DNA of 64,000 bases from an uncultured Myxococcales bacterium (GCA_937949945.1 CALFEQ010000054.1:62001-126000); one strand, 5' to 3'; shown: positions 44,581 through 54,335, counted from the first letter of the stretch. Notes: a model not told the origin generated them from the letters alone. Numbers and translations are program-made.

Positions 44581-47033
44581 GCCGGCGGCCGTAGAGGCTG
44601 GCCGAGCACGACGCGTCCGTCGGACGTGAGCGCGCGGACGCGTTCGGGCGAGGCGTGGATCGCCACGATGGGCGGGTCGCCCGCGAACGGCGGGTTCATG
44701 CGCTTCCAGCGACCTTCGACGCGCCGAAGGATGCGCCCTTTGCTGCTTCCGGCCCACGCGTGCGTGCCGTCGCTCGTCAGGCAGCACAGGTCCGAGAGCG
44801 TCTCCACCGGCTCGAGCCGTGCCGTGAGCGGTGACGTCGTGACGGTGAAGGCCCAGGCCGCTGCGCCCACGACGACGGCCTCGCCGCCGACGACGAGCGC
44901 CCCGAACAGCTCGGCTTCGCACGGGCGCGCGGCCTCGAGGAGCTTCCCATCGCGCACGACGGCGATGACGCCGCCGTCGGCGAGCACGAGCAGCGAGCCG
45001 TCCAGCAGGCGAGTCGCGGCGTGGAGCGGGGGCAGATCGAGCGCGTCGGTCACGATGGTGATGCTCTCTCCGGCGAGCGTCGCGATGACGGCACGCGCGC
45101 CGTCCTTCGTGCCGCCGACGAGCACGAAGCGCTCCGGGGCTCCGTCGTCGGACGTCGGCGTCCCGTCGGGGATCGCCGCGCGGAACGCGTAACGGTCGAG
45201 CGCCACGCCCCACGGGACGAAGCCGCCGGTCGGCCCGAGGCGCAAGAGCGCGCCGGACCGGGTGAGCGCGAGCCAGGCCTCTCGATCCATCTGCGTCAGG
45301 GCGACGACGTTCGCCGCGACCTCGCGAGCAGGGGCGACCGTCCACTGCCCCGTTCGATAGCGCGCCACGGCGTCACGTCCCACGGCGAGGATCTCGCGGC
45401 CGTCGCGCGCGAACGCCGCGACGGACACGACGTCGATCGGGCAGCGCGAGGGCGAGATCCCCATCTCCCAGACGGCGGACGCGGGCGGGACGGCCCCGCC
45501 GCCGGCGAGCAGCGTCGGCGCGTTGGCGGTCGGCGGATCGACGCTGTGACGGGCCGGCGCCTCCGAGCCGAGCTTCATCGCGGGCGGCGCGGACGTCCGC
45601 ATCGCGGCCGGCGTGCTCCGAATGCGCGTGAGCTCGCGTCGCAGGTCGGCCGTCTTCATCCTCGTGCCCGTGAGGATCGCGTGCACGAGGTCCGAGATCT
45701 CGGCGGGGACGTCGCTCCTCCGCGCGCCGAGCGGCGTCGGCATCCCCATCCACGCCTTCGCGAGCGAGTGCTTCGTCGTCGGGAAGGGAAGGCGGCCGGC
45801 GACGAGCTCGTACAGCGCGACCGCCGCGGACCATGCGTCCGCGTACTCGCCCTCGGTCGGTCGTGCCTTCATCCCGAAGGACCGGACCTGCACCATCGCG
45901 TGCGTCAGCACGGCAAAAGAAGGATGGCCGGTCGCCTGGTAGCAGTGCTCGAGCGAAAAATCGGAGGGCGATCCGTAAGCCTTGTGGATCGCCTCCGCGC
46001 CCCAGAGGAGCTCGTCGATGGTCTGCATCGCCGCGTCGACCGACAGCGGCGCTTCGCTCTCGAGGCGCGCGCGCTGCGTCCGGGAGAGCGGCTCCATCAC
46101 CATGAACGGCGTGCCTTCGTGGGCGCCGAAATCGAGGACGCGGACGACGTGCTTGCTCTGCACGCGCGCGAGGAGGTCGGCGTGCCTCGTGAAGAACGCG
46201 TGATCGGCGTTCGGGCCGGCGACCTTGAGGATGCCGGAGACGCCGCTCTGGCTCTTCACCTCGTAGACGGTGGCGCGCAGCGTCTCCGAGATCCTCTTCA
46301 CCACCTCCCAGCGCTCGATCCGCGCGCCCGGATCGCTCGGCTCGGGCGTGTGCGGCGCACCCGCGAGCTCGAGCGCCTTGCGCAGCTCGCGGAGGTCCGA
46401 CGGCGGCTTCCAGGCCATCGTCGGAGCCGCGCGGCCGGCGGCGGGGAGCCCGTGCTCGAGCGTCGTACGGAGCACCCGCAGCGCCTCTTCGTCGGCCGCG
46501 AGATCGGGCCCCCGCCCGTCCGGGACGAGCAGGCGGAGCATGCACAGCCTGCCGTCGACGCCGTCGGCGAACATCAGGTTGTCGATCGACAGATCGCAGG
46601 GGCCCGAGCCATTGTCCCGCGCCTCGTGGGCCGCTGCCGCGAGCGCCACGACGAGCTCGATCGCGCGACGCTCCGAGAACGTCGACTGCGCGAGCGCCTG
46701 GCGCAAGGTCGGCCCGGCGAGCCGTTCGGCGACGCGATAGGGCCGGCCGTCCGGGAGCCATCCGGCGTCGTGAACCCGAGCGACGCACGGGCTCGTCATG
46801 CTCGCGAGCGCGACCGTGTCCCGCTCGAAGTCGGCCGCACGCTCGACCGCCGCGACCTTCAGCACGACGGGAACGTCGGGGAAGCGTACGTGCACGGCCG
46901 CGTAGATCTGCGCCCGGTCGCTCGCGGAGATGGTCGACAGCACGCGATAGGTCGCGTCGACCACGTAACCGACCGGGAGGAGCTCCATCGCGTCGGGCCG
47001 ATATTCGCGTAGGGCACGGCGGCTGACAACCAT
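44571..47033 (-). CDS. Tandem pseudokinase with C-terminal propeller-like domain
   Basis: 820 residues from the ATG at 47033; an ATG at 46988 is an alternative. Two kinase-like folds lie in tandem: residues ~20-225 (Lys59 in VVLKVAAVE; catalytic loop degenerate, CDLSIDNLMF; no DFG) and ~240-470 (Lys270 in GILKVAGPN; HRD replaced by SDFSLEHCY; no DFG). After a short linker, residues ~500-820 contain repeated beta motifs (VAAFARDGREILAVGRD, ALTQMDREAWLALTRSGALLRLG, GTHAWAGSSKGRILRRVEG), consistent with a beta-propeller. No membrane segment. Both kinase units look inactive, so it is probably a scaffold or ligand sensor. It is read divergently from the Old Yellow Enzyme gene. Confidence 0.82.
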
Positions 47034-47094
47034 GCCGGGGCCGGCTCGCCGCGCGTGCTAAGGTCGCCGCCGATCGCCGGCCCCACGTCCCGAA

Positions 47095-48534
47095 ATGAGC
47101 GTCCTCTTCGAGCCCTTCGCGCTGAACAACCTCGTCCTGCCCAACCGTCTCGTCCTCCCGGCGATGGTGACGCGCCTCGCGGGCGAGGACGGGCACGTCA
47201 ACGACGACATCCGTGCACGCTACACGCGGTTCGCGAGGGGAGGCGTGGGGCTCATCGTCGTCGAGGCGATGGCGGTGCACGGGTCGAAGAGCGGCCCTCT
47301 CCTTCGCATCTCCTCCGACGAGTTCAAGCCGGGGCTCACCGATCTCCAGAAGCGGATCCACGACGCGGGGCCGAGCAAGGTCGTCCCGCAGATCATCCAC
47401 TTCCTCAAGATCTCGCGGTCGGGCTGGCGCCAGACGATCGACATGCTCTCCCTCGAGGAGATCGACGGCATCGTCGAGGCCTACGCCGCGGCCGCGGTGC
47501 GTGCGCGCGAGTGCGGGTTCGACGGCGTCGAGCTCCACATGGCGCACGCGTACACGCTCTCGTCGTTCCTCTCGCGCCTCAACCCGAGGAAGGACGAGTA
47601 CGGCGGCGCCTCGCTCGCCAACCGCCTTCGCCTACCGCTCCGTGTGGTGCGCCGCGTGCGCGAGCGCGTCGGCCACGACTTCACCGTCGGCGTTCGCTTC
47701 GTCGGAGAAGAGTGCATCCGCAACGGGTACACCGTCGTCGACGCAGGCCCGATCGCCGTCGAGCTCGCGCGCGCGGGCGTCGACTACGTCTCGCTCTCGG
47801 CCGGCGGCAAGTTCGAGGACGCGCGCGTCATCCCGGGCGAGCCGCTCTACCCGTACACGGGCTACTCCGGCGACCGCTGCATGCCCGGGAGCGCATACCC
47901 GGACGGCGCGAACCTCTACATCCCCGAGGCGGTCCGCGCCGCCCTGCGCGCGGCGGGCTTCGAGACGCCCGTCATCGCGGTCGGCAAGATCGGCACGCTC
48001 GCGCTCGCCGAGCAGGTGATCGAGCGGAAGCAGGGCGACCTCGTCGGGATGGCGCGCGCGCTCCTCGCCGATCCCGATCTGCCGAAGAAGTGGCGGAGCG
48101 GCCGCGAGGACGCCGTCGTGCGCTGTCTCTACGGCAACGTCTGCAAGGCGCTCGACGAGAGCTTCCGTCGCGTCGACTGCACCCTCTGGCCGAAGAAGCT
48201 CGGGCAGGCGCCGGAGAGCGACGACACCATCCCGCCGTCCTGGCCGTCGACGGGGCCGAATCTACGTGCAGAGTGCAAGGACGGACGCGTGCTCCTCCGT
48301 TGGGACGCCGCGACCGACAACGAGGCGGTGTACGGCTATCAGGTCTTCCGCGGCGAGCGCGTCACGACGGGCGGAGCGCTCGTGCACTACGCGAGCGTCC
48401 GTGGCGTCTCGACGCGCTACGAGGACACCCGCGTCGTCGCGGGCGGCGAGTACCGCTATGCGGTGCGTCCGTACGATCTGGCCGGTAATCGCGGCCCGAT
48501 GACGGAAACGATCACGGTGCAGGTCCCGGCGTGA
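47095..48534 (+). CDS. NADH:flavin oxidoreductase (Old Yellow Enzyme family) with FN3-like tail
   Basis: 479 residues. Residues 1-~365 form the OYE TIM barrel: LFEPFALNNLVLPNRLVLPAM, VPQIIHFLKISRSGWRQ, GFDGVELHMAHAYTLSSFLSRLNPRKDEYGGASLANRLRL and the phosphate-binding end VIAVGKIG...GDLVGMARALLADPDLP. The Fe-S cluster Cys motif of 2,4-dienoyl-CoA reductases is lacking. The last ~85 residues (VLLRWDAATDNEAVYGYQVFRGERV to AVRPYDLAGNRGPMTETITVQV) are fibronectin-III-like, unusual for a cytosolic flavoenzyme. The barrel resembles the C-terminal half of 2-aminobenzoyl-CoA monooxygenase/reductase; that link is inference. Confidence 0.9.
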   Translation: MSVLFEPFALNNLVLPNRLVLPAMVTRLAGEDGHVNDDIRARYTRFARGGVGLIVVEAMAVHGSKSGPLLRISSDEFKPGLTDLQKRIHDAGPSKVVPQIIHFLKISRSGWRQTIDMLSLEEIDGIVEAYAAAAVRARECGFDGVELHMAHAYTLSSFLSRLNPRKDEYGGASLANRLRLPLRVVRRVRERVGHDFTVGVRFVGEECIRNGYTVVDAGPIAVELARAGVDYVSLSAGGKFEDARVIPGEPLYPYTGYSGDRCMPGSAYPDGANLYIPEAVRAALRAAGFETPVIAVGKIGTLALAEQVIERKQGDLVGMARALLADPDLPKKWRSGREDAVVRCLYGNVCKALDESFRRVDCTLWPKKLGQAPESDDTIPPSWPSTGPNLRAECKDGRVLLRWDAATDNEAVYGYQVFRGERVTTGGALVHYASVRGVSTRYEDTRVVAGGEYRYAVRPYDLAGNRGPMTETITVQVPA

Positions 48535-48539
48535 CGCGA

Positions 48540-49271
48540 TCAGCGGCGCCGCGAACGAATGCGCCGCGCCACCGCCGCCACGCCGACGAGCGCCGCGACG
48601 ACGACGCTCGCGGGCGGGCGCGCGCCTGCCCACCCGACCGCGCAGCCCGAGTCCTCTTCGGGCGGCGGGCTCGGCGGCGCGTCGCCGTAGCCCTCCGGCG
48701 GAGACCATCCGGGGTCCGGAGTAGGCTCCGGCTCGGGCGGCGACGGCAGCGGCCGGTCCGGGCCGTTGATCTCGACTTCGAGCGCGGTCGCGTTGGCCTG
48801 GTCGCCGTCCGTGTTGCCATTGCCGTCGCACGCGTTGCCGGCGGCGTAGATCGCGATCTTTCCTCCGTAGGGCGGCGCCGTCACCGAAAAGGTGTAGACC
48901 GCCACGCCTCCGTCCGGAGCCATCGGCGATGCGTGCACGATCTCGTTCTCGTTCTCGCGCGTGCCGCCGTCCGGGTCGCCGGTCATCACGGCGTCGTCTG
49001 CGCTGACGGCGGCGTTCATCCCCGTGATCGCGGCCGTCGTCTCGATGCGGAACGTGTAGGTTGCAAGTGCCCCCGCGTCGAGCGACGTCGGCCCCTCGAG
49101 CGTCACCGTCGGCGCGACGCCGCCTTGGTGGCAGCCGTTGCAGGTGCCGCCTTGCTTGCCGGATCTGCGCGTGATGCCGCCGCTGAACGGCGACGCGATC
49201 CCTGCGAGGCACACGAGGGCGAGGACGGCGGCGACCGATACGCCGAGCCGGGCGAGGGCGGGGCGAGGCAT
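48540..49271 (-). CDS. Reeler/choice-of-anchor-type protein with CxxCH and MYXO-CTERM-like tail
   Basis: 243 residues: signal peptide (VSVAAVLALVCLAGIAS), a CNGCH motif near residue 45 within GGTCNGCHQGGVAPTV, and a beta-sandwich domain (YTFRIETTAAITGMNAAVSA through YTFSVTAPPYGGKIAIYAAG). A Pro-rich stretch follows, then GCAVGWAG, a hydrophobic helix (VVVAALVGVAAVA) and RRIRSRRR. That ending fits the MYXO-CTERM sorting signal (Cys, helix, Arg cluster) processed by myxosortase. CxxCH in this family opens the domain and may bind haem or metal. It is surface-anchored by prediction. Confidence 0.85.
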   Translation of the reverse strand: MPRPALARLGVSVAAVLALVCLAGIASPFSGGITRRSGKQGGTCNGCHQGGVAPTVTLEGPTSLDAGALATYTFRIETTAAITGMNAAVSADDAVMTGDPDGGTRENENEIVHASPMAPDGGVAVYTFSVTAPPYGGKIAIYAAGNACDGNGNTDGDQANATALEVEINGPDRPLPSPPEPEPTPDPGWSPPEGYGDAPPSPPPEEDSGCAVGWAGARPPASVVVAALVGVAAVARRIRSRRR

Positions 49272-49565
49272 CAGCTCATCCTATGAGAAAGGTCGACCGG
49301 AGCGGAAAGGCGAGCGACCTCTGGCGCCGAGCCCGGTTTCCGTGTCGCGAGAAGATTTCACTTCTGCGGAAGTCCGCGGGTTTCCGGGGTTTCGGGCGAT
49401 TGGATGATGCGATCCACCCACGAGAGCGGACGCGACCGGAGCAGAGCTCGGAGCGACCCGCCATCCTCGCGCGATCGCGTGCTGTATCGAACGGACGGAC
49501 CGAAACCTCTGCGCGCATGGCTCGGTCCGTGCGTCGGTGCGCTTCGTGCAAGCTACACTGACGGC

Positions 49566-50972
49566 ATGATGGGCTTGCGTGGGCTCGGTCGAGGTCCTGC
49601 GCGCACCTTGCGTGTCGCGGGTGTCGCTTTCGTCTTCTGCTCGTTCCTGATCGCCGGTGCTTGCACGTCCGAGGGCGGAGTCCCGAACCCGGACGGAAAG
49701 CCGGCGGGCGAATCGTGCGAGGACGACTCCGAGTGCCAGTCCCTCACGTGCAAGGACGGCAAGTGCACGCCCGTGACGGGAGGCAACCCGAAGGACGGCA
49801 TCAGGAACGGCGACGAGACGGACGTCGACTGTGGCGGCCTGAGCGCGCCGCCCTGCGCCGACGGCAAGAAGTGCAAGGTCGCCGACGACTGCCAGAGCGG
49901 CGTCTGCAGCGGCGGCGTCTGCAAGGCTCCGTCGCCCGACGACGGGATCAAGAACGGCGACGAGACCGACGTCGACTGCGGCGGCTCGAGCGCCCCGAAG
50001 TGCGCCGCCGGCAAGTCGTGCGAGAAGCACGAGGACTGCGCGAGCGGGGGCTGCAACTACGCGAAGAAGTGCGCCGACTTCCCGAGCTGCACGCTCCACC
50101 ACGGCGGCGACACCTGTGGGCCGGGCGAGACCGGCGATCCGGACGCGCAGCACGAGAGCTGCTGCGCGGTCGTCGACGACCCGCACACGGGGCTGCGCGT
50201 CGGCAAGTACTACGTCACCGCAGGCCGCATGCGCGCGTTCGTCGAGCGCTTCGGCGGCAACCTCCAGGCATGGGCCGAGACGGCTCCGAACTGGAACTCG
50301 TCCTGGACGAGGTTCTTGCCCTCCTCGATGGACGAGGCGTTGTACCTGCTCGGACCGTACAACAAGCGCGGCTGCAGCGTGCCGAACCAGGGAGGCCGGA
50401 CGTACTGGCAGCCGCCGGTCGACGGAAGTCAGGACGAGCGGAGCGACTTCTCTCAGGACGTCCTCGACGAGAAGACGCTCAACTGCGTCACCTGGTACAT
50501 GGCGCAGGCGATCTGCCACTTCGACGGCGGGCGGCTCATCGCCAGCAACGAGGCCTTTTCTCTGCTCTCGAATGGCGGGACCACGGCCTTCCCGTGGGGG
50601 AATTCACCGAGGTTCCAGAACAAACAGCAGAACGACCTCTACGTTCACTACTACAGCTACCACACGCCGAATCCGCCCGGCGACATGCGGGTCTCCGGCG
50701 GCAGTCCTCTCGACAAGGCCTTCTTCGTCCCGCCGCCCGGCCGGCGCCCGGGCAGCAACAACCAGATCGGCGTCGCAGATGCGCTCGGCAACGTCCTCGA
50801 CTGGGTGAACGACGGATACAACGTCTTCGCGTGGACCGGCTCGTGGGAAGAGCACGGCGTACCGGGCATCGGCGTCGGGAGCCGCCAATACACGGACAAC
50901 TGGCCTCCGAGCGGAAGGAACGACTGGCGAGACGGCTACTACGCGATCGGCGCTCGCTGCGTGTTCGAGTAG
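49566..50972 (+). CDS. Lipoprotein with Cys-rich repeats and sulfatase-modifying (FGE-type) domain
   Basis: 468 residues starting at the first of two adjacent ATGs (49566). Lipoprotein signal ending CSFLIAGAC. Then Cys-rich modules of the form CEDDSECQSLTCKDGKC alternate with DGIRNGDETDVDCGG, a repeat common in Polyangia surface proteins. The C-terminal ~290 residues resemble the formylglycine-generating-enzyme-like fold: NCVTWYMAQAICHFDGGRLIASNEAF, FPWGNSPR, GVADALGNVLDWVNDGY, YAIGARCVF. The Cys pair of true FGE is not evident, so it is probably a binding protein with that fold rather than an oxidase. Confidence 0.87.
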   Translation: MMGLRGLGRGPARTLRVAGVAFVFCSFLIAGACTSEGGVPNPDGKPAGESCEDDSECQSLTCKDGKCTPVTGGNPKDGIRNGDETDVDCGGLSAPPCADGKKCKVADDCQSGVCSGGVCKAPSPDDGIKNGDETDVDCGGSSAPKCAAGKSCEKHEDCASGGCNYAKKCADFPSCTLHHGGDTCGPGETGDPDAQHESCCAVVDDPHTGLRVGKYYVTAGRMRAFVERFGGNLQAWAETAPNWNSSWTRFLPSSMDEALYLLGPYNKRGCSVPNQGGRTYWQPPVDGSQDERSDFSQDVLDEKTLNCVTWYMAQAICHFDGGRLIASNEAFSLLSNGGTTAFPWGNSPRFQNKQQNDLYVHYYSYHTPNPPGDMRVSGGSPLDKAFFVPPPGRRPGSNNQIGVADALGNVLDWVNDGYNVFAWTGSWEEHGVPGIGVGSRQYTDNWPPSGRNDWRDGYYAIGARCVFE

Positions 50973-51062
50973 CGCTTCCTCTCGACGCTCACGACTCGGC
51001 CGTTGGCCCCGAGCGGCCGCAGCCCTTGTGTCCCGGCCCGGCTCGGGGGTACGAGAGCCGCC

Positions 51063-52706
51063 GTGACGACCTTCCCCGAAGACCTCAGCCTCGCACGCTA
51101 CTTCCTCTTCGATCGCCTCGACGAGGGCCTCGGCAAGAAGACGGCGGTCCGCTTCGGCGACCGGAGCTGGACCTACGAAGCCGTCGCCGACAAGACGAAG
51201 CGCATGGCAGGGCTTCTCGCGTCCGCCGGCGTGCGGCGCGGCGAGCGCGTCCTCATCGTCCTGCCCGACGTCCCGCCGTTCGTGTGGACCTTCTTCGGGA
51301 CGCTCGCGCGCGGCGCGGTCGTCGCGATGGGCAACCCGCTCGCGCCGCCGGAGACGCTCGAGTACCTCGTCGGCTACACGCGCGCGACCGCGATCGTGAC
51401 CGTCCCGGAGGTCGCGAAGCGCCTCGCGCCGCTCGTCACGTCCGCGTCGAGCGAGGTGCAGGCGATGTTCGTCGTGCCCGACGCCGCCACCGGGAGCGAT
51501 CCGGAGGCGCCGATCGGCGATCTGCCGTCCTCGGACAAGATCCGCGAGCTCGCGCCCGCGCTCGCTTCCACCGCGCCGGGGGCGGAGCCCACGCGCGTGC
51601 ATCGCGACGAGCCGGCGATCTGGCTCTTCACGAGCGGATCGACCGGCGAGCCGAAGGCGAACGTGCACACGAACCGCGATTTTGCGTTCAACACCGAGGT
51701 CTACGCCAAGCGGACCGTCGGCTACCGGCGCGACGACGTCACGATCAGCGTGCCGCGGCTGTTCTTCGGGTACGCGACCGGCACGAACCTGATGTTCCCG
51801 TTCGCCGTCGGCGCGACCACGTGTCTCTTCAGCGAGCGGCCGACGCCCGAGACGCTCGCGAAGGCGATCGCGGACTATCGCCCGACCGTGATCACGAACG
51901 TGCCGACGATGCTCGGCAAGCTCCTCGAGCACGACGACGAGCTCCGCAAGGCGGGCAAGCCGGGCCTCGATCTCTCGAGCGTCCGCTTCTCGCTCTCCGC
52001 CGGCGAGGCGCTCCCGGAGCCGCTGCTGCGTCGCTGGCTCGAGCGCTTCCAGAGCGACGTCTACGACGGCATCGGCTCGGCGGAGATGTTCCACATCTAC
52101 GCGTCGAACCGTCCCGGGGACGTCAAGCCCGGCTCGCTCGGCAAGGTCGTCGAGGGCTACGAGCTCCGGATCCTGCCCGAGGACGCCGAGGGCCCCGGCG
52201 CGACGCCGTGCGCGCCCGGCGAGATCGGCGTCCTCTGGGTGAAGGGCGACAGCGTGAGCCTCGGGTACTGGCTCGATCGCGACAAGAGCTGGCGCACCTT
52301 CCACGGGCACTGGTGCCGTACGGGCGATCTCTTCCGCATCGACGAGGAGGGCTACCTCTACTTCGCGGGGCGCGCCGACGACCTCCTCAAGGTCGGCGGC
52401 CAGTGGGTCGCGCCGCTCGAGGTCGAGGAGTGCCTGCTCGAGCATCCCGCCGTGGCCGCAGCCGCCGTCATCGGGATCGAGGAAGAAGGCCTCGTGAAGA
52501 CGAAGGCGTACATCGTCGTGCGCGCCGGGCACGAGCCGTCGCCGGAGCTCGCCACCGAGCTGCAGGAGCACGTCAAGACGAACCTCGCGCGTTACAAGTA
52601 CCCGCGCGTCGTCGAGTTCGTCGACGACCTCCCGAAGAACGATCGCGGCAAGGTCGACAAGAAGGCGCTGCGCGCGCGCCACGCCGCGGGATCGCGGGCC
52701 GGATGA
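51063..52706 (+). CDS. Benzoate-CoA ligase family protein (aryl-CoA ligase)
   Basis: 547 residues from the GTG at 51063. An adenylate-forming enzyme with FTSGSTGEPKANVHTNRD (P-loop), YDGIGSAEMFHIYASNRPGDVKPGSLGKVV (benzoate-ligase-type A5 region), WCRTGDLFRIDEEGYLYFAGRADDLLKVGGQWVAPLEVEECL, and the C-terminal Lys segment LPKNDRGKVDKKALR. Overall order and the EMFHIYASN motif match the benzoate/2-aminobenzoate-CoA ligase group. It would activate an aromatic acid to its CoA thioester. Its stop codon overlaps the creatininase-family ATG. The exact acid cannot be told. Confidence 0.92.
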   Translation: MTTFPEDLSLARYFLFDRLDEGLGKKTAVRFGDRSWTYEAVADKTKRMAGLLASAGVRRGERVLIVLPDVPPFVWTFFGTLARGAVVAMGNPLAPPETLEYLVGYTRATAIVTVPEVAKRLAPLVTSASSEVQAMFVVPDAATGSDPEAPIGDLPSSDKIRELAPALASTAPGAEPTRVHRDEPAIWLFTSGSTGEPKANVHTNRDFAFNTEVYAKRTVGYRRDDVTISVPRLFFGYATGTNLMFPFAVGATTCLFSERPTPETLAKAIADYRPTVITNVPTMLGKLLEHDDELRKAGKPGLDLSSVRFSLSAGEALPEPLLRRWLERFQSDVYDGIGSAEMFHIYASNRPGDVKPGSLGKVVEGYELRILPEDAEGPGATPCAPGEIGVLWVKGDSVSLGYWLDRDKSWRTFHGHWCRTGDLFRIDEEGYLYFAGRADDLLKVGGQWVAPLEVEECLLEHPAVAAAAVIGIEEEGLVKTKAYIVVRAGHEPSPELATELQEHVKTNLARYKYPRVVEFVDDLPKNDRGKVDKKALRARHAAGSRAG

Positions 52707-53458
52707 TGGCGCGCCGTCTCGCCGAGCTCACGTACGAGGAGGTCGCGGAGCTCTGCGCCGCGTCGCGGGCGGTCGCGATCGTGCCCGTCGGCAGCGTCGA
52801 GCCGCACGGCCCGCACCTCCCGCTCGACACGGACACGACCATCAGCGAGACGTGCGCGATCCGCGCGGCCGAGCGCCTCGAGCAGGCCGGCGTGCGCACG
52901 GTCGTCGCGCCGACGGTCCCGTACGGCGTGACCGACTACGCGCGCGGTTTCGCGGGCGCCGTCGGTGTCCCCGCCGAGGCGCTCACGTCGTTCCTGCGCG
53001 CGATCGCCGTTCGACTCCTCGACACGGGCTTCGCCCACGTCTGCTTCGTGAACAACCACCTCGAGCCCGCGCACGACGCCGCCGTCCGTGCGGCCATCGC
53101 GGAACTCCCCGACGGCGCCGCGTCGGTGGCCTGCCCGCTCACGCGCCGCTGGGGCCGCACGCTGAGCGACGAGTTCAAACGCGGCGACTGCCACGCCGGC
53201 CGCTACGAGACGTCGCTGGTCCTCGCGGCGGGCAAGCCCGTCCGCGACGTCGCAAAAGAGCTCCCGACGCTCGGACTGAGCCTGAGCGACGCGATCCGCG
53301 CAGGCAAGTCGACGTTCACGGAGATCGGGATGGACCGCGCCTACACGGGCGCGCCGTCGGAAGCGACCCGCGAGGAGGGCGAGGAGCTCTACGAGCGGTT
53401 GGTGACGATGGTGGTGACGGAGATCACGGAGGCGCTCGCGAGACGCAGCGAGGGCTGA
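52703..53458 (+). CDS. Creatininase family protein
   Basis: 251 residues, starting at an ATG overlapping the ligase stop codon (ATGA); a second ATG follows at 52706. Metal-site motifs are present: VPVGSVEPHGPHLPLDTDTTI, TVPYGVTDYARGFAGAVG, CFVNNHLEP and CHAGRYETSLVLA. Family members are zinc or manganese amidohydrolases (creatininase, MftE, FAPy deformylase). The HAGRxETS form occurs in MftE-like members, but no other mycofactocin gene is here. In this operon it may hydrolyse an amide or lactone in aromatic-compound breakdown; that is inference. Confidence 0.92.
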   Translation: MMARRLAELTYEEVAELCAASRAVAIVPVGSVEPHGPHLPLDTDTTISETCAIRAAERLEQAGVRTVVAPTVPYGVTDYARGFAGAVGVPAEALTSFLRAIAVRLLDTGFAHVCFVNNHLEPAHDAAVRAAIAELPDGAASVACPLTRRWGRTLSDEFKRGDCHAGRYETSLVLAAGKPVRDVAKELPTLGLSLSDAIRAGKSTFTEIGMDRAYTGAPSEATREEGEELYERLVTMVVTEITEALARRSEG

Positions 53459-53492
53459 GTCGGCTGTCAGGTTTCGGCTCTCGGTTTTTCAG

Positions 53493-53509
53493 AGGCTCCA
53501 GGCTCCAGG
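53493..53509. repeat. AGGCTCC heptamers, left arm of an inverted pair
   Basis: Two AGGCTCC units plus AGG, the reverse complement of the GGAGCCT units at 53600-53628. The pair encloses about 90 bases between convergent genes. Confidence 0.75.
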
Positions 53510-53518
53510 AGGTTGTTG

Positions 53519-53548
53519 CAGTCGCACGCGTCGCAGTCGCACGCGTCA
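53519..53548. repeat. Exact 15-bp tandem duplication
   Basis: GCAGTCGCACGCGTC occurs twice in direct succession inside the inverted heptamer pair. No reading frame uses it. Confidence 0.85.
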
Positions 53549-53599
53549 CGGCGCGCTTCGTTTCTCGACAGCGAGCCAAGGGGCGGCCCGGTTCTCTCT

Positions 53600-53628
53600 C
53601 TGGAGCCTGGAGCCCGGAGCCTGGAGCC
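53600..53628. repeat. GGAGCCT heptamers, right arm
   Basis: Units TGGAGCC, TGGAGCC, CGGAGCC, TGGAGCC: the same family, with the same CGGAGCC variant, as at 18421-18447, 35 kb away. Confidence 0.85.
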
Positions 53629-53651
53629 TGAGCGAGGCTCCGCCTCGCTCA
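53629..53651 (-). terminator. Hairpin overlapping the DoxX stop codon
   Basis: Perfect 10-bp arms TGAGCGAGGC and GCCTCGCTCA around the loop TCC; the outer three bases are the DoxX stop codon on the minus strand. A probable terminator without a U-tract. Confidence 0.5.
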
Positions 53652-54215
53652 CATCGCCGGGCTGACGCTGCCGCCGGGGGCGGGCCGCCACCGCATGAGC
53701 CCCCTGTCCACCGACGCCCTTCCGCCGCCTGCGAGGAGCGTGACGAGGGCGAGGCCGATGACGAGCAGGTGGACCTCGAAGCCTTCGCCGGCCTTCGTGC
53801 CGGACCAGTTCATGAAATAGCCGTGCGGGGCGTGCACGGTCGCGATCGCGCCGATCATGATGGCGATGATCACGGCGGCGCCCACGCGGGTCAGCGCGCC
53901 GAGGATGAGCGCGACCGAGGCGAGGAGCTCGCCGATGATGGCCAAGAACGCGAGCGGGCCGGGGATGCCCATCGACAGGAAGGCTCGGTACGTCGCGGCG
54001 AAGCCGGCGCCGTCGAACCAGCCGGTCGTCTTCTGGAGCGCGTGCGGAAGCATGAAGAGGCCGAGCGCGAGGCGGGCGACGGCGGCGTGCGTGGTGGCGT
54101 CGGTCGCGACGAGGCGCTGGAGGAGCGAGCCTTCGCGCAGGATCGCGTGGGTTCGGGCGTGGCCGAGGACGTCATCCGTGTCTCCGGCAGCAGCTTGCGA
54201 GCTCGTCGCGCTCAT
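53649..54215 (-). CDS. DoxX family membrane protein
   Basis: 188 residues with four hydrophobic helices: AVARLALGLFMLPHALQKTTGWFDG, PLAFLAIIGELLASVALILGAL, GAAVIIAIMIGAIATVHAPHGYFMNW and EVHLLVIGLALVTLLAGGGRASVDR. These are the conserved DoxX blocks. Members are small inner-membrane proteins linked to thiosulfate:quinone oxidation, thiol stress or unknown roles. A soluble N-terminal lead of about 40 residues is longer than usual. It is monocistronic, divergent from the acyltransferase gene. Confidence 0.9.
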   Translation of the reverse strand: MSATSSQAAAGDTDDVLGHARTHAILREGSLLQRLVATDATTHAAVARLALGLFMLPHALQKTTGWFDGAGFAATYRAFLSMGIPGPLAFLAIIGELLASVALILGALTRVGAAVIIAIMIGAIATVHAPHGYFMNWSGTKAGEGFEVHLLVIGLALVTLLAGGGRASVDRGLMRWRPAPGGSVSPAM

Positions 54216-54335
54216 CGCGGTACCTCCTCCGTGGGCGGCTGATCCACGCCCTCGGAGGGCTTCGAGATCACGGCGCGTGCCACGCGCTTCGGCGTCGGCC
54301 GGCGCGGCTTTACGACAGACCGGAGCGGCGGTTCA

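Noticed and set aside
49566..50972. True formylglycine-generating enzyme
   Set aside because: The fold resembles it, but the active-site Cys pair is not recognisable and no sulfatase gene is nearby.
52703..53458. Mycofactocin maturation gene mftE
   Set aside because: The HAGRxETS motif is MftE-like, but no mftA, mftC or dehydrogenase companion is present and the operon partner is an aryl-CoA ligase.
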